From Paraburkholderia sp. Ac-20340 (GTDB lineage: Bacteria > Pseudomonadota > Gammaproteobacteria > Burkholderiales > Burkholderiaceae), in NCBI RefSeq assembly GCF_017104965.1, contig NZ_JAAGPR010000009.1, positions 62,001 to 126,000 on the forward strand: a stretch of 64,000 nucleotides of DNA. The letters are read 5' to 3'. Position 1 is the first letter of the stretch. Every line of letters begins with the position of its first letter. Shown here in pieces: positions 27,422 to 35,981 of this stretch. The notes under the pieces were generated by a model. The model did no database searches, had not been told where the DNA came from, and saw only the letters and a program-made list of their open reading frames with translations. The translations under genes and the position numbers were made by a program.

Positions 27422-28588
27422 ATGGCCGAGGCGCAGATCAATCCGACGATACTCACCTGGGCGCTTCAGCGTGCCGGGATCGACGCGCATCTACTGGCCG
27501 AGAAACTGGGCACTGCATCCACACGTGTCAATTCGTGGGAGTCTGGCGAACGAAAGCCGACCTTCCGACAGGCTCAACGCATCGCTGAGATTACGCATAT
27601 TCCCTTCGGATATTTGTACCTCCAGCAACCACCAGAGGAAATTTTGCCGATTGCGGATTTTCGGACAATTGGCAACGACCCTGTTCCACCTCTGGGTGCA
27701 GACTTCCGCGACCTGTTAGACGAAGTGTTACGCAAACAAGCGTGGTTTCGCGAGTATCGGCAGCAACATGGCCATCAGCAGCTGGAATTCATCGGTCGCT
27801 TCAACGTTCGCAACGCAGCGGCGGATATTGCGGTCGATATCGGCCACGTGCTCAAGATTACCCCGCAGGATCGCCTCAAATGCCAGAACTGGGAGGAGTA
27901 CCTGCGACTCTTGATCGAAAGGATCGAAAGCGTGGGTATTCTTGTGATGCGCTCGGGAATCGTTGGCAATAACACGCATCGCCCACTATCCGTCGACGAA
28001 TTTCGAGGTTTTGTCGTTGCCGATATATATGCACCCGTCATATTTCTCAACGGAAAAGACGCGAAGGCAGCGCAGATCTTCACGGTAATTCATGAGCTGG
28101 CTCATCTTTGGATTGGCGAGAGTGGTGTATCCAACGAGCAATTTGATGCCCCTTACGAGCACGACAGGGACATCGAGCGACTTTGCAACGCAACGGCGGC
28201 GGAATTTCTCGTCCCGGCTAACGAGCTTCGTGCGCGATGGCGCGACAGACTCGACTTTGCAGCGCAAGTTCGAGAACTCGCACGCGCATTCAAGGTAAGT
28301 GGAGTCGTAGTTGGCAGAAGAGCGGTAGAGCTAAGGCTCGCGCCATGGGACGCGTTCTCAACGTTCTATCAGGTCGAACGTGCTGCTTGGGCAGCAACTG
28401 CTGCGCGGCAGGCTGGAGGCGGCAACCCTTACAGAACCGCTGCATCCAGGAATGGCAAGCTTCTTACGAAGGCTGTGCTTGAAACGGCATTCGAAGGCCG
28501 AATGCTGCTTCGTGAAGCGGGGAGTTTGCTAGGCGTCGCGCCCGCCAATCTGAAAAAGCTGGCGAGTAGCTTATACGGAGAAGAATAA
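27422..28588 (+). CDS. XRE-family regulator fused to ImmA/IrrE-type metallopeptidase (antitoxin-like)
   Basis: 388 residues. The N-terminal helix-turn-helix is LLAEKLGTASTRVNSWESGE with KPTFRQAQRIAEITHIPFGY. The middle holds the ImmA/IrrE peptidase motif HELAH at 224-228 (FTVIHELAHLWIGESG) with a likely third ligand Glu261 in CNATAAEFLVP. The C-terminal about 60 residues are helical. Such proteins act as repressors or antitoxins that are cleaved or that cleave partners. The next gene starts 2 bp after its stop and encodes a DUF4411 PIN-like protein, a pairing known from predicted type II toxin-antitoxin modules. GC and codon use are visibly lower than in flanking genes. No good SD precedes ATG 27422. 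Confidence 0.87.
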   Translation: MAEAQINPTILTWALQRAGIDAHLLAEKLGTASTRVNSWESGERKPTFRQAQRIAEITHIPFGYLYLQQPPEEILPIADFRTIGNDPVPPLGADFRDLLDEVLRKQAWFREYRQQHGHQQLEFIGRFNVRNAAADIAVDIGHVLKITPQDRLKCQNWEEYLRLLIERIESVGILVMRSGIVGNNTHRPLSVDEFRGFVVADIYAPVIFLNGKDAKAAQIFTVIHELAHLWIGESGVSNEQFDAPYEHDRDIERLCNATAAEFLVPANELRARWRDRLDFAAQVRELARAFKVSGVVVGRRAVELRLAPWDAFSTFYQVERAAWAATAARQAGGGNPYRTAASRNGKLLTKAVLETAFEGRMLLREAGSLLGVAPANLKKLASSLYGEE

Positions 28589-28590
28589 GA

Positions 28591-29091
28591 ATGTATTTGC
28601 TCGATTCCAACATATTCATCGAAGCGCAGAATCGCTATTACGCCAACGATATCTGTCCGGGTTTCTGGAATTGGCTGGACGACGCAAATGCACGCGGATT
28701 AGTTGCGAGTATCGGCGAAGTCTACAGTGAACTTGCAGGTCGCGGAGACAGTCTCGCCAGTTGGATAGAAGCCCGCCATGGAACTGGCTGGTTCCTTGAC
28801 GTTTCCGATGAGCTAACTCAACGGACGTTCGCCGAAGTCGCACAACACGTTGAATCCGTAGCGCGTTATACGCGACCTAATAAGAGTCTTTTCCTTGGTG
28901 GCGCAGACCCGTGGCTCATTGCGAAGGCCAAAACGATGGGATGGGGCGTTGCAACGCATGAACAGTTTAGCGACAATTCAACGAAGGTGAAAATCCCCAA
29001 CGTATGCCGAAGCTTCGAAGTTAATACAAGAGATACTTTCGATGTTTTGCGCCAATTGCAGGCAACGTTTGGGTGGAGCCGCGCTCACTGA
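28591..29091 (+). CDS. DUF4411 family PIN-like protein (predicted toxin ribonuclease)
   Basis: 166 residues. It starts MYLLDSNIFIEAQNRYYAND, a PIN-domain beginning with catalytic Asp5. Further acidic positions are Glu43 (ASIGEVYSEL), Asp106 (GGADPWLIAKA) and a C-terminal VATHEQFSDNSTKVKIPNVC, which together fit a metal-dependent RNase active site. The GAAGAATAAGA sequence across the previous stop supplies a weak SD, and a 2-bp gap implies coupling to the ImmA-like gene. Predicted toxin of the pair; RNA target unknown. Low GC relative to the chromosome. Confidence 0.85.
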   Translation: MYLLDSNIFIEAQNRYYANDICPGFWNWLDDANARGLVASIGEVYSELAGRGDSLASWIEARHGTGWFLDVSDELTQRTFAEVAQHVESVARYTRPNKSLFLGGADPWLIAKAKTMGWGVATHEQFSDNSTKVKIPNVCRSFEVNTRDTFDVLRQLQATFGWSRAH

Positions 29092-29146
29092 CATTCAAAC
29101 CGCCAGATGAGTGCCCGCTGGCATAAAAAGTGGCCCAGCCCCTCGA

Positions 29147-29189
29147 GCGAAAGCCGCTGTTTCGAAAGAAACAACGGCTTTTTCTATTT
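29147..29189. repeat. 43-bp direct repeat, copy 2, also a terminator
   Basis: Near-identical copy of the tRNA-Met terminator region. Here one stem pair is C·A mismatched, but the T tract remains, so it can still terminate the DUF4411 transcript. It lies between the toxin-like gene and the convergent winged-helix gene. Confidence 0.8.
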
Positions 29190-29196
29190 TCTAACC

Positions 29197-29808
29197 CTAA
29201 GTCATTTCTGCAAAAACACTGGCGAGCTTTTGCCGGATTAAGAGTTTCTGCAATGAAACCGCCTCCGCTTCAGTTAATGAAGCCAGAATGTGACCGCCCC
29301 TGATCAACAGTAGCTGACCATCGCCGCCGAGCGCGCAGGCAAAGCCGTCAGTATCCCGGGTAGCGTCAGCCTGCTCGACTTCGCGACTCTTGCCGACAAC
29401 AACCGGGGCATCATGGCTCGCTGTTCGCTGCGCTGCCGGCTTGCGTCGTACTTTCGTGCGCCGCGCCTTTTTCACCGGACCACCGAAAACGCTAGTTTGA
29501 GCGGTAACGCCCAAGGCCGGAGCAATGACGTCATTTGCATCGACCACACGCTGGTTGACCCGCGTAACAGTCTCGCCGTTTATCTGATCAGGCAAATAGT
29601 AGGCGTTGACGTGCCTGCCGTCCTGCATGACCCGCTCCGTAAGCACTCGCCCGCTTCGGATCGACGGCCACATGTCGGTAGTGACCTTTCCAGGATCGCC
29701 GATCCCTAGATGTTCGGCAATTTGCGCAGAGGTCGCCCCAGGACGCTCCCGAATCACCGCAAGGATTTCTGCTCGACGACTGGGGCGCCGCTTCGAAGCT
29801 CGTGCCAT
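29197..29808 (-). CDS. Winged-helix domain protein, accessory, function unknown
   Basis: 203 residues. The N terminus MARASKRRPSRRAEILAVIR with ATSAQIAEHLGIGDPGKVTT and VMQDGRHVNAYYLPDQ looks like a MarR/winged-helix DNA-binding domain of the kind seen in Burkholderia prophages and islands. A basic linker follows (KKARRTKVRRKPAAQR), then a C-terminal 55-residue segment ending in paired helices. AGGAG lies 7 nt before ATG 29808, a clear start. Convergent with the DUF4411 gene. No phage structural genes are near, so it may be a relic of an element. Confidence 0.7.
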   Translation of the reverse strand: MARASKRRPSRRAEILAVIRERPGATSAQIAEHLGIGDPGKVTTDMWPSIRSGRVLTERVMQDGRHVNAYYLPDQINGETVTRVNQRVVDANDVIAPALGVTAQTSVFGGPVKKARRTKVRRKPAAQRTASHDAPVVVGKSREVEQADATRDTDGFACALGGDGQLLLIRGGHILASLTEAEAVSLQKLLIRQKLASVFAEMT

Positions 29809-29945
29809 TTCCGGACTCCTCCTGAACGACTAGCGCTTTATTGCGCAGCACGTATCAGAATGGCAGCAGACGGGAGCGTTATCCGTAAAATTTAAATGTT
29901 GTTCGCTCCAGCGCAAATTCGCCCCACCGGTCATTCGCGCCCACC

Positions 29946-30962
29946 TCACCCCGCCACCCGTCTCCCCCGCTTCGCCTGATACATCGCCTTATCGGCCAGA
30001 TCGATCAGCGCGGTCATCTCCATCCCGTCTTCCGGCAGCACCGCCACACCCACGCTCACACCCAGGTCGATCGACTGCCCTTCGAACTCGAATGGCTCGC
30101 CCACTTTTTCGGTGATCCGTTGCGAGTACACCTCGGCATCATGGCGACCGTGAATACCCGGCAGGATCATCGCGAATTCGTCGCCGCCCACGCGCGCGGC
30201 CGTATCGACGCGACGGCTATTGCGCGCGATGCGCGACGCCGTCTCCTTGATCGCCGCATCGCCGGCGCGATGGCCGTAGCGGTCGTTGATCGGCTTGAGG
30301 CCGTCCATGTCGAGATTGAGCACGCCCAGGCCGCCGGCCGAGCGCACCGCCAGATCCACCGACTGGCGCAGCCGGTCGTAGAACAGCGCGCGGTTCGGCA
30401 AACCCGTCAGCGCATCGTGCGTCGCGCGCAGATAAAGCTCGCTGGTTTCATGACGCGCGGCATGGAACATCGCCGCGGCGATCAAGCCGGAAATGAGCGA
30501 GAGCGCGGCGATATCGTCGTCGCTGAAAGCGCTCACTTCGGGCGCCACCACCTTCAGCACGCCCACGGTCGTTTCCAGATGCTTGAGCGGCGTCACGATC
30601 ATCGAGCGCAGGCCCGCGCGTCGGCAGGCTTCGCGGTCCACGCGCGGATCGTTTTCCGAATCGTCGCAACGCAGGATCTCACCCGTGCTCACACACAGCC
30701 CCGACAGGCTCGAACCGCGCGCGAGGCGCAGGCCCAGCATGCTCGCCACGCTGCCCGAGGCCGCGCGGTAGACCATATCGTCGCCTTCGGCGAGTTCGAC
30801 CGCCGCGCCCTGCGCGCCAGTCAGCATTTCGGCCCGTTCTGCGACGAAGGCCATCACGCCGCCCAGGTCGAGCCCGAGGCGCGCGATATCCGACTGCGCG
30901 CGGATGATTTCGAGGAGCGTGGCGTTGTCCAGTTGCGGGCCGCCGGGTGCATTCATCATCAT
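29946..30962 (-). CDS. GAF-GGDEF diguanylate cyclase
   Basis: 338 residues. A GAF-type sensor domain (about 20-170: FVAERAEMLTGAQGAAVELA, LCVSTGEILRCDDSENDPRV, SMIVTPLKHLETTVGVLKV) is followed by a GGDEF domain (about 180-335) starting LRATHDALTGLPNRALFYDR. The active site is intact, RVGGDEFAMIL with GGDEF at 259-263, and the RxxD inhibitory site (RRVD, 250-253) lies five residues before it, so the enzyme should make cyclic di-GMP and be feedback-inhibited. Soluble, no membrane segment. Three consecutive ATG codons at 30954-30962 leave the exact start open; no strong SD. Confidence 0.92.
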   Translation of the reverse strand: MMMNAPGGPQLDNATLLEIIRAQSDIARLGLDLGGVMAFVAERAEMLTGAQGAAVELAEGDDMVYRAASGSVASMLGLRLARGSSLSGLCVSTGEILRCDDSENDPRVDREACRRAGLRSMIVTPLKHLETTVGVLKVVAPEVSAFSDDDIAALSLISGLIAAAMFHAARHETSELYLRATHDALTGLPNRALFYDRLRQSVDLAVRSAGGLGVLNLDMDGLKPINDRYGHRAGDAAIKETASRIARNSRRVDTAARVGGDEFAMILPGIHGRHDAEVYSQRITEKVGEPFEFEGQSIDLGVSVGVAVLPEDGMEMTALIDLADKAMYQAKRGRRVAG

Positions 30963-31097
30963 GTCAAACGTTTGCGGAGTGAGACTGCATGCGGAAAAAA
31001 GTCAGCGTGGAAATCGTGCGGCCTGACGGCGCCATAAGCCGCGCCGCGCGAATGACCGCGCTGAAGCATAGCAAATTCGCCCACCCCAGCGCCGAAC

Positions 31098-31775
31098 CTA
31101 TCCTTCGATGCGCTCCCGCGTCACGCGCAGCAGCGCGGCCATCGCTTCGCGCGCGGCGGCGGCGTCGCGTCGGGCGATCGCGGCGGCCACTGCCGTGTGA
31201 TCGGGCAGCGCGGCGTTGAAGACATCGGCGCGTTTGGCGTTCACGCGCAACTGACCTTCGAGCGTGCGCCCGATCAGCACGCCCAGCGGCACCAGCAGTT
31301 CATTGCGGCAGGCCGAGAGCACGGCCAGATGAAAGCGCAGGTCGGCGCGCACCCATTCGTCGACGTTGCGCGCAGCCGCCATCGCCGCATGCGCGTCTTC
31401 GATCAGCGAAAGCGCGGCGGCGTCGTGTGCGCTCGCCGCGAGACCCGCCGCGTAAGGCTCGATCATCTCGCGCATTTCCTGCAGCTTGAGCGCGAACGCC
31501 AGCGGCGGCGCAACGCGCGCGTACCAGTCGAGCAGATCAGCGTCGAGCAGGTTCCAGGCGGCGCGTTCGCGCACGCGCGTGCCCACCTTCGGCCGCGACT
31601 CCACGAGGCCTTTGGACGTGAGCGTGCGCAGCGCCTCGCGCAGCACCGTGCGGCTGACGTCGAAGCGCTCCATGAGTTCGGCTTCGCGCGGCAGGACTTC
31701 GCCGGGCGCGTGGTCGCCGCGCAGGATCGCGCTGCCGAGTTCGTAGGCCACCGTGCCGTGCAGATCGCGCTGAAT
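31098..31775 (-). CDS. dgoR: FadR-type GntR regulator of galactonate use (DgoR-like), probable ATT start
   Basis: 225 residues from an ATT codon at 31775. The winged helix is LHGTVAYELGSAILRGDHAP, GEVLPREAELMERFDVSRTV, LREALRTLTSKGLVESRPKV; the C-terminal FCD ligand domain includes ADLRFHLAVLSACRNELLV and LPDHTAVAAAIARRD. WNLLDADLLDW matches the E. coli DgoR segment WNYLDTDVLQW. The first conventional start in frame, GTG 31751, has no SD and would remove the first part of helix 1. AGGAGA lies 6 nt before ATT, so I prefer ATT, as in infC. Divergent from dgoD, with a palindrome between them. Confidence 0.85.
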   Translation of the reverse strand: MQRDLHGTVAYELGSAILRGDHAPGEVLPREAELMERFDVSRTVLREALRTLTSKGLVESRPKVGTRVRERAAWNLLDADLLDWYARVAPPLAFALKLQEMREMIEPYAAGLAASAHDAAALSLIEDAHAAMAAARNVDEWVRADLRFHLAVLSACRNELLVPLGVLIGRTLEGQLRVNAKRADVFNAALPDHTAVAAAIARRDAAAAREAMAALLRVTRERIEG

Positions 31776-31815
31776 GGCTGTTCTCCTGGATATTGGGAAT
31801 CGACGCGAAATAATA

Positions 31816-31825
31816 CTATTAATAG
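31816..31825. promoter_or_regulatory. Candidate DgoR operator
   Basis: CTATTAATAG is a perfect 10-bp palindrome within an AT-rich patch (TAATACTATTAATAGCAC) in the 160-bp region between dgoR and dgoD, the position expected of an autoregulated GntR-family operator. Confidence 0.5.
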
Positions 31826-31935
31826 CACTTTACGGCGAGTTTCGCCGGATTTTGCAGTAGCATGTGCGTCGAGACGCGCCGGGCACCTCGCCTGCGCGCA
31901 ACCGCCCAGTAACTGGATTGGATTGGAGACACCGC

Positions 31936-33084
31936 ATGAAAATCACCAAGCTCGAAACCTTCGTCGTGCCGCCGCGCTGGCTGTTTCTCAAGATCGAAAC
32001 GGACGAAGGCATCGTCGGCTGGGGCGAGCCGATCGTCGAGGGTCGCGCGCACACGGTCGAAGCCGCCGTGCAGGAACTGGCCGATTACCTGATCGGCAAA
32101 GACCCGCTGCTGATCGAGGACCACTGGCAGGTGATGTATCGCGCGGGTTTCTATCGCGGCGGCCCGATCACGATGAGCGCGATCGCCGGCGTCGATCAGG
32201 CGCTCTGGGACATCAAGGGCAAGCGTCATGGCGTGCCCGTGCACGCGCTGCTCGGCGGCCAGGTGCGCGACAAGATCAAGGTGTATTCGTGGATCGGCGG
32301 CGACCGTCCGAGCGATGTCGCGAACAATGCGCGCGCCGTGGTCGAGCGCGGCTTCAAGGCCGTGAAGATGAACGGTTCGGAAGAACTGCAGATCATCGAC
32401 ACCTGGGACAAGGTGCAGGGCGTGATCGACAACGTCGCGGCCGTGCGCGAGGCCGTGGGCCCGAACGTGGGGATCGGCGTGGACTTCCATGGCCGCGTGC
32501 ACAAGCCGATGGCCAAGGTGCTCGCGAAGGAGCTCGATCCGTACAAGCTGATGTTTATCGAAGAGCCGGTGCTCTCGGAGAACGTCGAGGCGCTGCGCGA
32601 CATCGTCAACCAGACCAGCACGCCGATCGCGCTGGGCGAGCGTCTGTACTCGCGCTGGGACTTCAAGCACATCCTCGCGAACGGTTTCGTCGACATCATC
32701 CAGCCGGACGCGTCGCATGCGGGCGGTATCACCGAATGCCGCAAGATCGCCGCGATGGCCGAGGCCTACGACGTCGCGCTCGCGCTGCACTGCCCGCTCG
32801 GGCCGATTGCGCTCGCAACCTGTCTGCAGCTCGACGCGGTGAGCTACAACGCGTTCATCCAGGAGCAGAGCCTGGGCATTCACTACAACAAGGGCAACGA
32901 TCTGCTCGACTACATCCGCAACCCGGAAGTGTTCAAGTATGAAAACGGCTTCGTATCGATTCCGCAGGGCCCGGGTCTGGGCATCGAAGTGAACGAGGAA
33001 AAGGTGCGCGAGATGGCGAAGACCGGCCACCGCTGGCGCAATCCGGTGTGGCGCCACGAGGACGGCAGCGTCGCCGAGTGGTGA
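31936..33084 (+). CDS. dgoD: D-galactonate dehydratase
   Basis: Enolase-superfamily enzyme that dehydrates D-galactonate to 2-dehydro-3-deoxy-galactonate in the De Ley-Doudoroff route. 382 residues from [20 protein letters not shown]. Numbering matches E. coli DgoD: Asp183 and His185 (GVDFHG), Glu209 (MFIEEPV), Glu235 (ALGERL) and His285 ([10 protein letters not shown]), so metal ligands and both catalytic His are intact. GGAGAC lies 6 nt before ATG 31936. Divergent from the DgoR-like regulator. No dgoK, dgoA or dgoT lies next to it, so other pathway genes must be elsewhere. Confidence 0.95.
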   Translation: MKITKLETFVVPPRWLFLKIETDEGIVGWGEPIVEGRAHTVEAAVQELADYLIGKDPLLIEDHWQVMYRAGFYRGGPITMSAIAGVDQALWDIKGKRHGVPVHALLGGQVRDKIKVYSWIGGDRPSDVANNARAVVERGFKAVKMNGSEELQIIDTWDKVQGVIDNVAAVREAVGPNVGIGVDFHGRVHKPMAKVLAKELDPYKLMFIEEPVLSENVEALRDIVNQTSTPIALGERLYSRWDFKHILANGFVDIIQPDASHAGGITECRKIAAMAEAYDVALALHCPLGPIALATCLQLDAVSYNAFIQEQSLGIHYNKGNDLLDYIRNPEVFKYENGFVSIPQGPGLGIEVNEEKVREMAKTGHRWRNPVWRHEDGSVAEW

Positions 33085-33394
33085 TCGCTGCGAATGAATC
33101 GCGAATGAGCCGAGAATGTTACGGCGTTACGTGACGGCCCATCTGGACCACGTTTCAGCGCCGTAACGTTTGAGGCCGCTTTTCGACATGAAGGCCGCGT
33201 AGTGCCCCTGGGCACGCGCGGCCTTCGTCGTTTTCGCACACAAGGTTTGTCGCCCGCAAAGCCGCGCCGCACAAGGCCCGGCAGGCGTGCGCGAAAGCGC
33301 TGTACAGCAGAGCCGGCGCGGCTTGCACGCCGCTGGCCTGGTCCTTGCTGAATCTCCTGTGAGACCAACACAAAAAGCTACAGGGGATAACAAC
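33085..33394. other. Intergenic region after dgoD
   Basis: 310 bp without a convincing gene. It contains an inverted repeat with 9-bp arms, GTTACGGCG (33118-33126) and CGCCGTAAC (33159-33167), 32 nt apart, with no T tract, and the leader of the following small gene. Confidence 0.5.
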
Positions 33395-33694
33395 ATGGAC
33401 ACCATGCTCCCGGACTATCTGATCCGCGAACAGGCCGCCGTTCTTGCGCTCGTCGTTTTCGGCCTGACGCGCATCATTGCCGCGGCGCTCGCCTGCACGC
33501 GCGGCTGGCGCATCGCGGTACTCGAGCAGAGCTTTATCGGCGTCGCGGTGCTCTGGTGCGCGCCGCAACTGATCGAGCTGATTGCGCATCCGTCTTCCGT
33601 GGTCGCGCTCGCGGAACTCGAAGGCAAGGCCATCGGCTGCGCGATGGCCCTGTTCTTCTCGCCGATTCTCAGCCATCGGCTTGGCTACGAGTGA
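33395..33694 (+). CDS. Small membrane protein, function unknown
   Basis: 99 residues with two or three hydrophobic segments (AAVLALVVFGLTRIIAAALA; SFIGVAVLWCAPQLIELIAH; GCAMALFFSPIL). AGGGG lies 8-9 nt before ATG 33395 (MDTMLPDYLIREQ), which is better than the upstream in-frame alternatives. I do not recognise a family. It ends 30 bp before the convergent copD-like gene. Confidence 0.6.
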   Translation: MDTMLPDYLIREQAAVLALVVFGLTRIIAAALACTRGWRIAVLEQSFIGVAVLWCAPQLIELIAHPSSVVALAELEGKAIGCAMALFFSPILSHRLGYE

Positions 33695-33724
33695 GCGTGC
33701 GACGCCGCTTCAATGAGCGACGTT

Positions 33725-34651
33725 TCAGCCTTGCAACACGTAGCCCGGCACGCTATGCGCAAGCACGGCCGCAATCACCAGCACGGCCATCATCACGAGC
33801 GCTTCCAGATGCAGCACGTTGACGAAGCGCCGGGCCGCGCCCGTCGACGCCGCACGGCGCAGTTCGGGCATCGCCACCACGCGGTTGAAGCCGCCTAGCA
33901 GCAGCGCCAGCACGACCAGCGCGAGCTTGGCGAGCAGCACGTGGCCCCACGTGCTCGCCTGCAGCGCTTCGATCGAGCCGCCCGTGCCGCGAATGCCGTT
34001 GAACACGCCCGTCGCCAGCACGAGGCCGACGGCGAACACCGCCACGTTCGACACCTGCCCCGCCGTGCGGATCAGCACGCCGCGCGCCGTCGATGCGCCC
34101 AGCGCCGGCAACACCGCCAGCCCGCCCGCCATGACGATGCCGCTCCACGCGCTCGCGCTCAGCACATGCAGCGTGTTCAGGCCGAGCGCCGCCGATGCGA
34201 AGCCGGCATCGGCTGCATGACCGAGACCCGCGCGGCCCGCCGCCACCACGATGATCGCCAGCCACATCACGCCGTCGCGCAGCGGGCCGTTCGATGCGAG
34301 CGCCGTCGCCAGCAGCACCAGCGCACCCACGAACGCGACGCTCCACGCGTGGCCCACATGCGTCTGCCCGAGCACCGTCGAGATCACGCCGAACGCGTCC
34401 GGCAATGTTTCACCGCTGATCGACGCGCTTTCGTACAGCAGCCAGATCGCCAGCGCGACCACGAGCACGAGCGAGGCGGCGCGCAGCGAGCGTTGCGCGC
34501 GCAGCCAGGCGAGACGCGCGGGCGCGACCGCGCTGCGTGCGTCCTTTTCGAGCCACGCGCCATAGAGCGCGGAGCCGAGCGCGAAGGCATACGCGAGGTT
34601 CACGAGGGCCGCCATGGCGACCTGCCCGATCCAGAGCCAGTCAGCTTTCAT
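33725..34651 (-). CDS. CopD-family membrane protein
   Basis: 308 residues with about eight membrane segments. The C-terminal half matches the CopD domain: LNTLHVLSASAWSGIVMAGG, FAVGLVLATGVFNGIRGTGG, WGHVLLAKLALVVLALLLGG and FNRVVAMPEL, with conserved His/Trp positions linked to copper handling across the inner membrane. GGAGGG lies 9 nt before ATG 34651 (MKADWLWIGQVAMAALVNLA). No copC or copAB is adjacent, so involvement in copper uptake or resistance is inferred from the family only. Confidence 0.82.
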   Translation of the reverse strand: MKADWLWIGQVAMAALVNLAYAFALGSALYGAWLEKDARSAVAPARLAWLRAQRSLRAASLVLVVALAIWLLYESASISGETLPDAFGVISTVLGQTHVGHAWSVAFVGALVLLATALASNGPLRDGVMWLAIIVVAAGRAGLGHAADAGFASAALGLNTLHVLSASAWSGIVMAGGLAVLPALGASTARGVLIRTAGQVSNVAVFAVGLVLATGVFNGIRGTGGSIEALQASTWGHVLLAKLALVVLALLLGGFNRVVAMPELRRAASTGAARRFVNVLHLEALVMMAVLVIAAVLAHSVPGYVLQG

Positions 34652-35204
34652 CGGAAGGCGCCCTCCGCGGGTGCGCGGCGTGCGCACTCATCGGGGCGCG
34701 CCTGCTGGATCGAATCGGATAGCGTGGAAAAGGCTAAAAGTGCGAAAAGTGCAATTGGAGTCATCGAGACAAGTGGCAAGGAAACAACAGGAAACGTGGC
34801 GAGCGGGCCGATGGCAACTGCGGGCGCCTTTTCAGGACGCGCCTGCTTCGATAGCCGAGGCGTGGATCGGTTCAACGGCATCGTCATGGGCGCGCATCGA
34901 TGGCATCGATCTGGCGGCGACACGCCAAAAATGATGACCGAAGGCAGGGACAATCCCGAGTCACGGATCGGCTAACAGGTGCAGAATCATAACCGGCGTC
35001 GTTGCGACCATCCGCCACGTGCGAGTTCGGGCAAGCCCGCGTTGGCGGCCCGCTGGCAGTTGTGGCAAAAAGTCTCCATTGGTCGCGATGAGGTCGCGAT
35101 GCCAGAACTGGCTGCGTAGCCGCAGCGCGCACGGTCTCTTTCGCTTTCATCGCGCGCAGCCTCAAGCCGGGCCGCACGAAGCCTGGTCAGGTCCACGATA
35201 AAGA
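34652..35204. other. Intergenic region between copD-like and cytochrome genes
   Basis: About 550 bp between divergent genes. Short frames on both strands lack family resemblance and SDs. I see nothing certain beyond promoter space. Confidence 0.5.
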
Positions 35205-35960
35205 ATGGAGTCACGCGTGTCCCCAAGACGTATCCTCCGACCGCTCATTCCGCTCGTCGCGCCGCTGGGAGCCGCATTGCTGTTCGGCACGACCGGAATG
35301 TTCAGCGCTGCTTCCGCACAGACCCCGCAACCGAAAGCCCCCGACACGATCGAATCGCGCGTGCAGGGCTGTACGGCGTGTCACGGCTCGCACGGCCAGG
35401 GAACCGACAACGACTACTTCCCGCGTCTCGCAGGCAAACCCGCCGAGTATCTCTACAACCAGCTGATGAATTTTCGCGACGGGCGCCGCAAGTACCCGCC
35501 GATGAATTACCTGGTGACCTATCTCTCGGACGAGTACCTGCACGAGATCGCCACGTACTTCTCGCAGCAGCGTCCGCCCTACCCGCCGCCCGCGAAGCCT
35601 TCGGTGAACGACAGCACGCTCGCGCGCGGCCAGGCAATCGTGCTGCGCGGCGATCCGGCCAAACAGGTGCCCGCGTGCGCGGCCTGCCACGGCGCGAAGC
35701 TCACCGGCATGGAGCCGGCGATTCCTGGTCTGGTCGGGCTGCATTCGGATTACATCAGCGCGCAGATCGGCGCATGGCGCTCGGGTTCGCGTCACGCCAA
35801 GGCGCCCGACTGCATGCATGAGATCGCCACGCGCCTCACGGACGAAGACGTGAACGCCGTTGCGGCCTGGCTGTCGACGCAAAATGCGCCGCAAAATCCC
35901 GTGCCGGCTGCGGCGGGCTCGTTGAAGACGCCGCTCGCGTGCGGCAGCGAACCGCAATAA
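35205..35960 (+). CDS. Diheme cytochrome c (c4-like)
   Basis: 251 residues. A signal peptide (LRPLIPLVAPLGAALLFGTT up to SAQT) targets the periplasm. Two heme c sites are present: CTACH at 56-60 and CAACH at 158-162, each opening a class I cytochrome domain with distal Met candidates (YPPMNYL; MEPAIPG). Such c4-type proteins carry electrons to terminal oxidases. It lies 21 bp before a triheme cytochrome on the same strand, so the two probably work as one chain. Confidence 0.9.
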   Translation: MESRVSPRRILRPLIPLVAPLGAALLFGTTGMFSAASAQTPQPKAPDTIESRVQGCTACHGSHGQGTDNDYFPRLAGKPAEYLYNQLMNFRDGRRKYPPMNYLVTYLSDEYLHEIATYFSQQRPPYPPPAKPSVNDSTLARGQAIVLRGDPAKQVPACAACHGAKLTGMEPAIPGLVGLHSDYISAQIGAWRSGSRHAKAPDCMHEIATRLTDEDVNAVAAWLSTQNAPQNPVPAAAGSLKTPLACGSEPQ

Positions 35961-35981
35961 CGCGCCGGGGGAGACAGCCAT

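Noticed and set aside
29197..29808. Prophage at the tRNA-Met site
   Set aside because: Only one winged-helix protein and no integrase, terminase or structural genes; this is a small accessory patch, not a prophage.
34648..34953. 101-codon minus-strand frame upstream of copD with a hydrophobic stretch
   Set aside because: No SD, no family and odd composition; overlapping frames on both strands look the same. A leader peptide cannot be excluded but is not supported.
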